Program-made: the position numbers and the translations under genes | Part shown: piece by piece, positions 46,984-55,109 of the stretch | Layout: the number at the start of each line of letters is the position of its first letter | How positions within the stretch are numbered: the stretch's first letter is position 1 | The notes under the pieces: generated by a model | What the model saw: only the letters and a program-made list of their open reading frames with translations | Database searches by the model: none | Told to the model about the DNA's origin: nothing | Origin: Vogesella sp. LIG4 | GTDB taxonomy: Bacteria > Pseudomonadota > Gammaproteobacteria > Burkholderiales > Chromobacteriaceae | Assembly: GCF_900090205.1 (NCBI RefSeq) | Contig: NZ_LT607802.1 | Span: 3,365,923 to 3,429,922, forward strand | Length of the DNA stretch: 64,000 bases | Direction of reading: 5' to 3'

Positions 46984-47474
46984 TCTACCGTTCCCGCCAT
47001 TTCACTTAACAGAGTGTCTGAATTACATATCCCCGCTTCGCCACATGGGATAGCCACATCTGATAGTGATCACTGCCAATTACCGAAACAATTAAGTATA
47101 GCTTCCGGGAGGCTCCGCCCCTACCAACCGATTACCCAGCCCCCATGCAACACCGTGCCGGGCATTCTTTCTGCTCCCCTACGGGAGCCACGTGGTGCAA
47201 CGCGTCTTGGGCAGCCTTGATGCCCTCCAGTTTGGCGATGATCCAGTGACCAATGGCAGGTATAAAGCCACCAAGAAGCGCTCAATAGCCAAGAGGCCCG
47301 TAGCGGGCCTCGGCAAAAGAGAGTTGGAATGTTAAGGCGGGTCTTCTGAGGTCAAACCTGAACGGGCGCTGACGCTAGTGTGCGCAGGCTCTCAGATTGC
47401 TTGGTGACCGGCTGTATGGTTGGCAGGGGCGAGAGTCTTAAGTGCTGCAAGTGGCGCCCCCCCCTGCGTAAGCG
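46984..47474. other. Non-coding stretch with a possible gene relic
   Basis: About 490 bases without an intact gene. On the minus strand near 47140-47270 a short frame lacking a start codon reads GFIPAIGHWIIAKLEGIKAA and further plausible residues before a stop, which looks like a decayed gene end. A stem GAGGCCCG / CGGGCCTC lies at 47293-47311 without a T-run. Confidence 0.35.
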
Positions 47475-47822
47475 TTAATCGTCGTGACCGCCGCCAGCGT
47501 GTCCACCGCTACCGTGTCCACCGCTGTGTCCGCCACCTTCGTGTCCATCATCGTGACCGTGTTGGCCGTTGGCCATTCCATCATCGTGGTCACCCATTTG
47601 TCCGCTGTCGTGATCTTTGGTCTGTCCATCCTTAGAGTCGATGGCTTGTCCATCGTCGCGGTCGTGGTTGCTGGCGCCGCCATCATCGAGATGGCTGGCA
47701 TCCTCATTCACCTCCATAGCAGGTGAGGTATCGTCGGTTGAAGACTCAACCATCTCGGCAGCGCGTACCGACCATCCGGCGGTAAGTAACAGCCCTGCAA
47801 CTAGTAGTGATATTGTTTTCAC
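47475..47822 (-). CDS. Secreted His/Asp/Gly-rich protein, probable metal binder
   Basis: A 115-residue protein starting at GTG with AAGGAGG a few bases before it, an ideal ribosome site. The signal peptide is MKTISLLVAGLLLTAGWSVRA. The mature part is acidic, and its last 35 residues alternate His, Gly and Asp (GHDDGHEGGGHSGGHGSGG). Such tails chelate nickel, zinc, cobalt or copper in the periplasm. Low complexity makes homology hard to judge. It is divergent from the DUF6502 gene, with a 21-bp dyad between them, and a B12-controlled NiCoT transporter lies 3 kb away, so a metal-related role is reasonable. Confidence 0.8.
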   Translation of the reverse strand: MKTISLLVAGLLLTAGWSVRAAEMVESSTDDTSPAMEVNEDASHLDDGGASNHDRDDGQAIDSKDGQTKDHDSGQMGDHDDGMANGQHGHDDGHEGGGHSGGHGSGGHAGGGHDD

Positions 47823-47895
47823 TGGAACCTCCTTAGTGCCTGTGCGTTGCCATCAATGCACAGGCCAGATACGGCGGTCGTCTCCCAGGTGCCGC

Positions 47896-47916
47896 ACGTG
47901 GTATTTTTTACCACGT
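47896..47916. promoter_or_regulatory. 21-bp perfect dyad between divergent genes
   Basis: ACGTGGTA and its reverse complement TACCACGT flank a T5 spacer. It lies 74 bases before the His-rich gene start and about 80 bases before the DUF6502 start. Position and symmetry fit a dimeric regulator site controlling one or both genes. A T-run is enclosed rather than trailing, so it is not a terminator. Confidence 0.6.
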
Positions 47917-47949
47917 AAATATAGTGCACACCGCTATGGCAATCCATTT

Positions 47950-47992
47950 TTGTGGGAAAAAATTCCACACAAATCAATGGCTTGATTATAAT
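47950..47992 (+). promoter_or_regulatory. Candidate promoter with operator for the DUF6502 gene
   Basis: A perfect TATAAT at 47987-47992 lies 7 bases before the GTG start at 47999, so the mRNA could be leaderless. An imperfect dyad (TTGTGGGAA / TTCCACACAA, 47950-47972) covers the -35 position, where no good hexamer exists, which suggests control by a bound protein. Confidence 0.4.
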
Positions 47993-47998
47993 TGCCGT

Positions 47999-48898
47999 GT
48001 GAATATCCCAGACTCCACCCAGCCCGTTTCCACCGCCCCCCCTGCATTGCTGAGGGCCATCGCGTGGGCACTCCGCCCCCTGGTGAAACTGCTATTGCAT
48101 CGCGGGATTGGTTACCCCCAGTTCGCCGACCAGATGCGCGCCGTGTTCGTGCAGGTGGCTGAGGAGGAATTTTCCTTGCCCAGCAAGCGCGACACCGACA
48201 GTCGTATCAGCGTTCTGACCGGTATCTACCGCCGGGACGTCAAGCGCCTGCGCCAGGAGTTGGCGGCCTCCCCGGCTGGCCCTTCCGGTTCGGAGCCGCT
48301 CTCTCTGCCGCTTGCAGCATCGCAGGAGGTATCGCTTTCGGCGAAGGTGATGGGACTGTGGGCAGGCTTGCCGGAATTCACCAACGCAGCCGGACAGCCT
48401 CGTCCGCTGCCACGCCTTATCCGCCAAGGGGGCGAATTGTCGTTCGAGGGCTTGGTGCGGCAGGTCAACAAAGACGTACGCGCGCGTACACTGCTCGACG
48501 AATGGATGCGCCGCGGTGCCGTCCTGGTGGACAGCGCCGACCTGGTTCACCTCAACATCGACGCTCTGCTGGCCAGTACTAGCCTGGATGAAAAGGCCTA
48601 CTACCTGCAGCAAAACGTCCACGACCACCTGGCGACGCTAGCACACAACCTGACTGGCGAGGGCCAGCCCATGCTGGAGCGCTGCGTCATCTATTCCGGC
48701 TTGAGCGAAGCGTCGGTCAAGGAACTGGCCCGGTTGGCCCAGAGCAAGGGCATGCAGGCGCTGCAAGCCGTGAACCGGCGGGCACTCGCGCTGCAGCAGC
48801 AGGACCAGACGCAACAGGGCACGCCGCTGCGCATCAATTTCGGCCTGTATTTTTACCAGGACAGCACACCCCCAAAGGATGCGACGCATGATGAATAG
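47999..48898 (+). CDS. DUF6502 family protein
   Basis: A 299-residue soluble protein with an N-terminal helical part (ALLRAIAWALRPLVKLLLHRGIGYPQFADQMRAVFVQVA) and RISVLTGIYRRDVKRLRQEL, which resembles a DNA-binding or winged-helix region. GLPEFTNAAGQPRPLPR and LLDEWMRRGAVLVD follow. It matches DUF6502, found in many Proteobacteria beside DUF5666 genes, with no known function. The GTG at 47999 is used because the upstream extension is not protein-like. The stop overlaps the start of the DUF5666 gene, so the pair is coupled. Confidence 0.8.
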   Translation: MNIPDSTQPVSTAPPALLRAIAWALRPLVKLLLHRGIGYPQFADQMRAVFVQVAEEEFSLPSKRDTDSRISVLTGIYRRDVKRLRQELAASPAGPSGSEPLSLPLAASQEVSLSAKVMGLWAGLPEFTNAAGQPRPLPRLIRQGGELSFEGLVRQVNKDVRARTLLDEWMRRGAVLVDSADLVHLNIDALLASTSLDEKAYYLQQNVHDHLATLAHNLTGEGQPMLERCVIYSGLSEASVKELARLAQSKGMQALQAVNRRALALQQQDQTQQGTPLRINFGLYFYQDSTPPKDATHDE

Positions 48899-50060
48899 AG
48901 GGGATCGCACGGGTGGGCTGTCTGATCTGGCTCACGTTCTAGCACACTACCGGCGCTGGTCGCGCAAGCTGCTGCTGCCGGCAGTCGTGCTGCTATCCAC
49001 AACGCTCTGTCTGGCCGACGGGGTGCCACCCTCCACGCCACCTGATGGCGACGGCATCGGCGGTACCGGGGTACACCTTGCGGAACCAGAAGGTTTCGGC
49101 GGCACCGGCATCGTCGGCACCATTACCGGCTTTGGCAGCATCCGGGTGAACGGCCTCGAAGTGCAGTTCCAGCCCACCACGCCGGTCGACAGCAACGGTC
49201 AAGCCATGCCAGCGGCCAACCTTGGTATCGGGCAAGTGGTGGTGGTCGAAGCTGCAGGCAGCGGCCAGCAGCTCGTGGCGCAGCGTATCTCGGTGTCCTA
49301 TCCACTGGTCGGCGTCGTCACCCGGGTCGACCTACCCCACCGGATGATGTACGTGATGGGTCGGCCGGTTTCCATCGCCGGCTTGCCCGTGCGGCAGGCG
49401 GCTCGGCTCGCCACCGGCCAGTTCGTGCGATTGAGCGGCCTGCGCTCCGGCGACGGCGTGCTGCACGCCACGTCGCTGGCCGAGGCGCCGTCGGGACTGA
49501 GCAGCATTACCGGGCGCCTCACGCTCGGTGCGGGTCGCCAGGAGGTCGCAGGACTGAAACTGGAAGGCAAGGTGGTCGATGCAGGCAACGACGAGATCGT
49601 TGCTGAAGGGATGTGGAATGGGCAGGCACTACAGGTCAGTACCACCCGGCCCGCAGCGACCGCACAGCTGTGGCACGCGCATGGCCTCTCCAGGCTCGAA
49701 CTGGAGGGCTTCGCGATCGCGCACAACGGGAACCTGCAAATTGCCGGGCACTTGGTCGGGGTGGACGCCACCACCGGCTTCGCAGGAGGCGGCGCCCAGT
49801 CGTTCGGCAAGGAACAGCTAGTACAAGTGAGCGTCAAGGTGTTAACGGACGGCCGCCTGGTGGCCGAACGGGTACAGGTGCGGCTCCCCTACCACGGCGC
49901 CGGCCAGCCGGCGCACAAGGTGAAAACCGAGAATGACAATGAGCATTCTGACAATGGGGAGACTGGCGCCCGACCACACGGCGCAACATTGGAGAACTCG
50001 GGGGATCGGGGCGGCTCGGACAGCAGCGGCCGATCCCACGGCGACTCCCACGGTGATTGA
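48888..50060 (+). CDS. DUF5666 domain protein, exported
   Basis: A 390-residue protein with a basic N-terminus and hydrophobic export segment (LLLPAVVLLSTTLCLADG). GIGGTGVH and GFGGTGIVGTITGFGSIRVNGLEV, followed by several short beta-repeat segments (SITGRLTLG, VVVVEAAG), identify DUF5666. The C-terminal 60 residues are low-complexity Asp, Gly, His and Ser, ending SHGDSHGD. The role is unknown; it is probably periplasmic or surface-exposed. The ATG at 48888 is 8 bases after AAAGGA and overlaps the end of the DUF6502 frame. Confidence 0.8.
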   Translation: MMNRGDRTGGLSDLAHVLAHYRRWSRKLLLPAVVLLSTTLCLADGVPPSTPPDGDGIGGTGVHLAEPEGFGGTGIVGTITGFGSIRVNGLEVQFQPTTPVDSNGQAMPAANLGIGQVVVVEAAGSGQQLVAQRISVSYPLVGVVTRVDLPHRMMYVMGRPVSIAGLPVRQAARLATGQFVRLSGLRSGDGVLHATSLAEAPSGLSSITGRLTLGAGRQEVAGLKLEGKVVDAGNDEIVAEGMWNGQALQVSTTRPAATAQLWHAHGLSRLELEGFAIAHNGNLQIAGHLVGVDATTGFAGGGAQSFGKEQLVQVSVKVLTDGRLVAERVQVRLPYHGAGQPAHKVKTENDNEHSDNGETGARPHGATLENSGDRGGSDSSGRSHGDSHGD

Positions 50061-50269
50061 TACGAGACCACTGGACTGCCCCGGGGGCAGTAGGCAAATT
50101 CCCGCCTCACGCCGAAGCCCGTACAAAGGCATCGGGACTGATGCTGCCCCGAGGTGATTCTTAGCAGCTTGCCGGCCCAAGCCGTCAGTTTGTGCCGCCA
50201 GAAAAAAATGACTGTTCTCCTGCAAAAGGCCGCCCTATCTTCCGGGGCAGCGTGGCTGGAACAGGGTAA

Positions 50270-50419
50270 TCAGCGCAAGAATGCCAGTGCGTGCAGGCGG
50301 CGTAGCAGTGCCCAATCCAGCAGCAGGATGGCCAGAAAGCTGGCTCCCACCAGCGGGAAGGCCGCGCCCAGCGCCAGCATGATCAGCAGTGCGCCGCTCC
50401 ACAGTGGGGTATCCGGAGG
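50270..50419 (-). pseudogene. Relic of a PepSY-type membrane protein, C-terminal end
   Basis: A 49-codon stretch on the minus strand reads LWSGALLIMLALGAAFPLVGA and then LLLDWALLRRLHALAFLR before TGA. This resembles the last helix and tail of PepSY-associated/PiuB iron-uptake membrane proteins. It has no start codon. Upstream, in another frame, ESRGEFTAMAQQSPHFLLL also looks coding-like, which suggests a frameshifted remnant. No intact gene covers 50061-50500. Family assignment is by resemblance only. Confidence 0.4.
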
Positions 50420-50539
50420 GCTGTCCGGCGCTCCCAGTCGGCCTGGGTGTAGAGCAACAAGAAGTGCGGACTTTGCTGCGCCATTGCGGTAAATTCGCCT
50501 CGGCTTTCGTTGCTGCCGCCTCTACGCAGCCAGATAGCG

Positions 50540-50720
50540 CAAGCAAAGCACGCCAATGGCGTGCACGCGCAGCAGCAGAACCGTTTCACAAAAGGCCAAG
50601 CGGGCAGCCGGTGCAAATCCGGTGCGGTCGCGCCACTGTAATCAGCCTGAGTGCCGTTGGCACCTTTGGCTGAGAGCCAGACCTCGCTTGGCGGCAACTC
50701 CCAACTCAACCGGGGCGCGT
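50540..50720 (+). ncRNA. Cobalamin riboswitch
   Basis: The core matches the B12 element: GCCGGTGCAAATCC at 50607, then GCGCCACTGTAATC near 50630-50643 and the downstream AGAGCCAGACC near 50673-50683. The ends are approximate. It lies directly before a NiCoT transporter gene, so cobalamin should shut off that gene, probably by hiding the ribosome site near 50730. Confidence 0.9.
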
Positions 50721-50739
50721 CACCCCAAGGTGTTACTCA

Positions 50740-51795
50740 ATGCTTTACCAATTCGTACAGATTTTCAGTGACTCGAACAGCAAGGTTCGAGGCAGATTGT
50801 TCGGCATGTATGGTGTGTTGATTGCCAGCAATGTCTTCGCCTGGTTATGGGCGCTGCTTGCGTTTCGCGACCACCCGGCATTGCTTGGCACGGCCCTGCT
50901 CGCCTATGGCTTCGGCTTGCGCCACGCAGTCGATGCGGATCACATCGCGGCCATCGACAATGTCACCCGCAAACTAATGCAGGAGAACAAACGCCCGGTC
51001 ACGGTTGGTTTCTTCTTTTCTTTGGGACATTCCAGCGTGGTGGTGCTCGCCTCGGTCGCCATTGCCATCGCCACCACGGTCATGCGGGGGCGTTTCGACG
51101 CGTTCAGAGACGTCGGCAGCGTGATCGGCACCTCGGTGTCGGCGCTGTTCCTGTTTGCCATTGCCTGCATGAACCTGGTGATCCTGAAATCGATCTACCA
51201 GGCCTGGCGCAAGCTGAGGAGCGGCGGCAGCTATGTCGATGACGACTTCGACCTGCTGCTGGCAAACCGGGGCTTCATCGCCAGGCTGTTCCGACCGCTG
51301 TTCCGCATGATCACCCGCAGCTGGCATATGTACCCGCTCGGCTTCCTGTTTGGCCTGGGTTTCGACACCGCAACCGAAATCGGCTTGCTGGGTATTTCTG
51401 CCACCCAGGCGGCACACGGCCTGTCGCCCTGGTCGATCATGGTGTTTCCGGCGCTGTTCAGTGCCGGCATGTCCTTAATTGACACCCTGGATGGTCACCT
51501 GATGCTTGGGGCCTATGGCTGGGCCTATATGAAGCCTATCCGCAAGATCTATTACAACATGACCATCACCCTGGTCTCGATCATCGTTGCCGTCGTTATC
51601 GGCACCATCGAGGCACTCGGCCTGATCGGCGACAAGCTGCAACTGCAGGGGGGATTGTGGGATGCCATCGGCGTGCTGAACGATAACTTCGGCACCATGG
51701 GCTATTTCATCATCGGCATCTTCGCCGCGAGCTGGGTTGCATCGGTTCTGATCTACCGGCTCAAGCGCTTCGATGAGCTGGAGATCACCCACTAG
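50740..51795 (+). CDS. NiCoT-family nickel/cobalt transporter, probably cobalt
   Basis: A 351-residue membrane permease of the HoxN/NixA/NhlF family with eight predicted helices. The diagnostic helix II motif is LRHAVDADHIAAIDN. LGHSSVVVLAS and GLGFDTATEIGLL are the other NiCoT signatures. Both metals are possible from the protein alone, but the cobalamin riboswitch in front points to cobalt supply for B12. It starts at ATG 50740 with AAGGTG before it. It ends 45 bases before a convergent AsnC regulator gene. Confidence 0.93.
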   Translation: MLYQFVQIFSDSNSKVRGRLFGMYGVLIASNVFAWLWALLAFRDHPALLGTALLAYGFGLRHAVDADHIAAIDNVTRKLMQENKRPVTVGFFFSLGHSSVVVLASVAIAIATTVMRGRFDAFRDVGSVIGTSVSALFLFAIACMNLVILKSIYQAWRKLRSGGSYVDDDFDLLLANRGFIARLFRPLFRMITRSWHMYPLGFLFGLGFDTATEIGLLGISATQAAHGLSPWSIMVFPALFSAGMSLIDTLDGHLMLGAYGWAYMKPIRKIYYNMTITLVSIIVAVVIGTIEALGLIGDKLQLQGGLWDAIGVLNDNFGTMGYFIIGIFAASWVASVLIYRLKRFDELEITH

Positions 51796-51840
51796 CACCG
51801 CACAGCCGATATGTGGTGATGAACGCTCCGCGGGCCCCTG

Positions 51841-52296
51841 TCAAAACCCCCTCTCAATCTTGCGCGCCAGGATGATCGAAGTTGTTGTCCGTTCAACCCC
51901 TTCAAGCATCCCGATTTCTTCGAGCAGATTGTTTAGCCGCTCAGGGGATTCCGCCTTCAGCCATAAGACATTATCAAACTCACCACTGACAGCGCAGAGT
52001 GTCTTCACCTCAGGCATTTGAGCGAGTTTTTTCTCGACTTCGCGTATCCGTTTGGGCGTGATGATCATGCCAACGTATGCCTGAATACTGCCATCCAGTA
52101 CATCCTGACCAAGTCGTACTCCATACCCGACGATAACTTTGTTCGCCTCAAGCCTTGCGATGCGTGCAACCACCGTGGTTCGCGCGACGTTCAGCTTGCG
52201 AGCCAGCACGGCCACAGACTCCCGGCCATTCTCCTGCAGTAACAAGATCAACTTGCGGTCGATGTCATCAAGTTGATCCAGCCTGGGTTGCTTCAT
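51841..52296 (-). CDS. Lrp/AsnC-family regulator
   Basis: A 151-residue DNA-binding protein. The N-terminal helix-turn-helix reads LDDIDRKLILLLQENGRESVAVLARKLNVARTTVVARI, and the C-terminal RAM effector domain includes VKTLCAVSGEFDNVLWLKAESPERLNNLLEEIG. GGAG precedes the ATG at 52296. It is divergent from a ureohydrolase gene with 245 bases between, so it likely controls that gene in response to an amino acid such as arginine or ornithine. Confidence 0.92.
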   Translation of the reverse strand: MKQPRLDQLDDIDRKLILLLQENGRESVAVLARKLNVARTTVVARIARLEANKVIVGYGVRLGQDVLDGSIQAYVGMIITPKRIREVEKKLAQMPEVKTLCAVSGEFDNVLWLKAESPERLNNLLEEIGMLEGVERTTTSIILARKIERGF

Positions 52297-52541
52297 ACGG
52301 TGGACTCCGCTCACACACGCCAGAGCCCTCTGTCCAGGTGCTTTCAGTTTCTTTTGCAGGTGATGCGTCACGACGAGGGCACGAAAGTCAAAGTGTAGTC
52401 CAGTCGATACGATTAGACGAAAAATATCGCCGAAATTGTCTATTTTTCGTCTTTAAGTTGGATGGCCTCCTCTTTACTCTGTTGTCAGCCGAGATACCGG
52501 CGAGTTGGCACCTCGTATCTGATTCGCAATGGAGAAGACAC

Positions 52542-53399
52542 ATGCATAAAACAACACCTGTACCCATTGAGCAGTCTGTGACGCTACTGGGCGTACCCGT
52601 TGACTTCAACTCTTCGTATCTGCGTGGCGCAGCCGAGGCACCAGAACTGCTTCGAAAAGCGATGGCATGTGATTCGAGTAATTGGTGGACTGAACAAGGC
52701 ATCTACCTCGGACAAGAGGGAACGTTTATCGATGCTGGTGACGTTGCCGTAACTGCAGACCATGCCAAAACATTAGAGACTATAGAAAACATGGTCAGAT
52801 CCTGTTTGGCAACTGGCCGTCCGTTGATTACGCTGGGTGGCGATCATTCAATCTCATATCCGGTATTGCGGGCCTTTAATGAATATCACAGCAACTTGAC
52901 TGTCATTCATTTTGATGCACACCCGGATCTTTACGACGAACTGCTCGACAATCGCTGGTCACACGCAAGCCCATTTGCCCGGGTCATGGAAGATAACGTT
53001 GCAAAGCGTCTGATTCAGGTCGGCATTCGTACGCTCACTGGCCACCAATACGAACAAGCCAAAAGATTTGGTGTTGAAATAATAAGCATGTCCAACCTGG
53101 AGAGATTTTTTGAAATAGAAATAAACGGCCCGGTTTATATATCGATTGACCTTGACGTACTTGACCCTGCCTTCGTTCCGGGTGTTTCACACTACGAGCC
53201 GGGTGGAATGTCGGTGCGGGAATTGATTCGATGCCTGCATGCAATCAATGCCACCGTGGTCGGTGCCGATGTTGTCGAGTTCAACCCGCAGCGCGATTTC
53301 CAAGGCCAGACGGCCATGGTCGGTGCAAAGCTGATTAAAGAGCTGGCGGCGAAAATTCTCATCCAGAAAGTACAGCCGGCATGGGGAAAAGAAATTTGA
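52542..53399 (+). CDS. speB: Ureohydrolase (agmatinase/arginase family)
   Basis: A 285-residue binuclear manganese enzyme that cleaves a guanidino compound to urea and an amine. Metal motifs are TLGGDHSISYP, VIHFDAHPDLYDE and SIDLDVLDPAFVPGV. The DAHPDLY variant, in place of the usual DAHTD, and SHASPFARVMEDNVAKRLIQVG are marks of the plant arginase/agmatinase branch. Agmatine or arginine are the likely substrates and the choice is open. GGAGAAG precedes the ATG. The gene is clearly lower in GC than its surroundings, which suggests transfer. It is divergent from an AsnC regulator. Confidence 0.88.
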   Translation: MHKTTPVPIEQSVTLLGVPVDFNSSYLRGAAEAPELLRKAMACDSSNWWTEQGIYLGQEGTFIDAGDVAVTADHAKTLETIENMVRSCLATGRPLITLGGDHSISYPVLRAFNEYHSNLTVIHFDAHPDLYDELLDNRWSHASPFARVMEDNVAKRLIQVGIRTLTGHQYEQAKRFGVEIISMSNLERFFEIEINGPVYISIDLDVLDPAFVPGVSHYEPGGMSVRELIRCLHAINATVVGADVVEFNPQRDFQGQTAMVGAKLIKELAAKILIQKVQPAWGKEI

Positions 53400-53467
53400 A
53401 GAGTAGATAAGGATGTTCTTCTGACTGTATTTCCATTGGCCGCAAGACATTCCCGGGTCGCGGCCAG

Positions 53468-53498
53468 GCCAACAGAGCGCAGTTCACGCTCTGTTGGC
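53468..53498. terminator. Stem-loop between convergent speB and metQ
   Basis: GCCAACAGAGCG and CGCTCTGTTGGC pair across a 7-base loop in the 142-base gap between convergent genes. There is no clear T-run on either side. A near-match to the repeated word (ATTGGCCGCA) is at 53435. Confidence 0.6.
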
Positions 53499-53541
53499 TA
53501 GCAACTCAAGCCAGCCGGTCTGCTGGCGGGCTTAATCCCGC

Positions 53542-54330
53542 TCAAAATGCCGGCACCACCGCCCCCTGGTATTTGCTCTCGATGAATTTTTTGGCTTCCG
53601 GGCTGGTCAGTGCTGCGGCCAGTTTCTTGATGGCGGCGCTGTCCTTGTTGTCCGGACGGGCCACCAGCAGGTTGGCGTACGGTGATGTGGTTTCGGCAAA
53701 CAGGCCGTCCTTCTTCGGGTTCAGCTTGGCTTCCAGCGCGTAGTTGGCATTGATCAGCGCCAGGTCAACCTGGTTCAGCACGCGCGGCAAGGTGGCGGCT
53801 TCCAGTTCCTTGATCTTCAGGTGCTTAGGGTTGGCCGCAATGTCCTTCACCGTCGGGTAGATGTTCTGACGGTCCTTCAGCTTGATCACCCCACCCTGGT
53901 CCAGCAGCAGCAGGGCGCGGCCGGCATTGGTCGGGTCGTTCGGAATCGCCACTGTGGCACCGTCCTTCAGCTCGGCCACTTTCTTCACCTTCAGCGAGTA
54001 GGCGGCAAACGGCTCGATATGCACCGGCTTGCTGGCGACCACCAGGTTGGTACCGCGGTCCTTGTTGAATTTTTCCAGGTAGGGAATGTGCTGGAAGAAG
54101 TTGGCATCCAGCTGTTTTTCCTGCACCTGGGTATTGGGTAGCACGTAGTCGTTGAACACCTTCACTTCCAGATCCACGCCCTGCTTGGCCAGGGTGGGTT
54201 TCAGCGCCTCCAGCAGCTCGGCATGCGGCACCGGCGAGGCAGCCACCACCAGTTTCACGCTCTGGGCGTTCACGGCAAAGCTCAGGCCGGCCAGGGCGAA
54301 GGCAAGGGCAAATTTGTTCAGGCGAGTCAT
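53542..54330 (-). CDS. metQ: Methionine ABC transporter substrate-binding protein
   Basis: A 262-residue NlpA/MetQ-family periplasmic protein. Signal peptide MTRLNKFALAFALAGLSFAVNA without a lipobox Cys, then VKLVVAASPVPHAELLE, NDYVLPNTQVQEKQLDANFFQHIPYLEKFN and IPNDPTNAGRALLLLDQGG, which are diagnostic. It captures methionine or its analogues. It is last in metN-metI-metQ, 101 bases after metI, with a GC-rich stem near 54362-54390 that may reduce or protect its transcript. The neighbouring sulfur-salvage genes suggest it could also serve modified sulfur amino acids. Confidence 0.93.
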   Translation of the reverse strand: MTRLNKFALAFALAGLSFAVNAQSVKLVVAASPVPHAELLEALKPTLAKQGVDLEVKVFNDYVLPNTQVQEKQLDANFFQHIPYLEKFNKDRGTNLVVASKPVHIEPFAAYSLKVKKVAELKDGATVAIPNDPTNAGRALLLLDQGGVIKLKDRQNIYPTVKDIAANPKHLKIKELEAATLPRVLNQVDLALINANYALEAKLNPKKDGLFAETTSPYANLLVARPDNKDSAAIKKLAAALTSPEAKKFIESKYQGAVVPAF

Positions 54331-54431
54331 GGTTTTTCCTTTTTTGAGAGAAAGTCTCCCCCTGCCCGGGCCGGCGTGGCCAGGGCAGGCGGGGTATACA
54401 GCACGGTGAGAAGAAACGGTTCGGTAAGGCG

Positions 54432-55109
54432 TCAGTGGTGACGACAGCGGCGCACCAGGCGGTCGCCCGCGTATTGCAGCAGCTGCACCAACAGCAGCAG
54501 CAAGGCCACAGTGACCACCATCACCTCAGTCTGGAAGCGCTGATAGCCATAGCGCACCGCCAGGTCGCCCAGCCCGCCACCGCCGATGACGCCGGACATG
54601 GCGGTGTAGCCCACCAGCGCCACGGCAGTAACGGTGGCGGCGCCGATCAGGCCGGGCAGCGCCTCCGGCAGCAGCACCTTGGCGATGATCTGCGGCAGCC
54701 GCGCGCCCATGGACTGGCTGGCCTCGATCACGCCGCGATCCACCTCGCGTAGCACGTTCTCCACCAGGCGGGCATAGAACGGCACCGCCCCAGCCACCAG
54801 CGGTACAATGGCGCCGGCCACGCCGATGGAAGTGCCCACCAGCAACAGGGTGAGCGGGATCAGCACGATCAGCAGGATCACGAACGGCAGCGAGCGCAGC
54901 ATGTTCACCAGCAGGGACAGCACCGCGTACAGCCGTGGCCGGGCGCGCAGCTGGCCGGGGGCGCTGATGTACAGCAGCACGCCCAGCGGCAGCCCCAGCA
55001 GCACGGTAAGCAGCAGCGACACCCCCAGCATGGTCAGGGTATCCAGCGCCGCGGCGCCGATTTCGGCCCAGTCGACTTGCAGCAGCAGGTTCCAGTCGAA
55101 TTCCGCCAT
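54432..55109 (-). CDS. metI: Methionine ABC transporter permease
   Basis: A 225-residue permease with five hydrophobic helices (TLTMLGVSLLLTVLLGLPLGVLL, VILLIVLIPLTLLLVG, ALVGYTAMSGVIGGGGLGDLAVRYGYQRFQ). The segment GVIEASQSMGARLPQIIAKVLLPEALPGL is the EAA coupling loop. The ATG at 55109 overlaps the metN stop. It forms the membrane channel of the MetNIQ uptake system. Confidence 0.94.
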   Translation of the reverse strand: MAEFDWNLLLQVDWAEIGAAALDTLTMLGVSLLLTVLLGLPLGVLLYISAPGQLRARPRLYAVLSLLVNMLRSLPFVILLIVLIPLTLLLVGTSIGVAGAIVPLVAGAVPFYARLVENVLREVDRGVIEASQSMGARLPQIIAKVLLPEALPGLIGAATVTAVALVGYTAMSGVIGGGGLGDLAVRYGYQRFQTEVMVVTVALLLLLVQLLQYAGDRLVRRCRHH

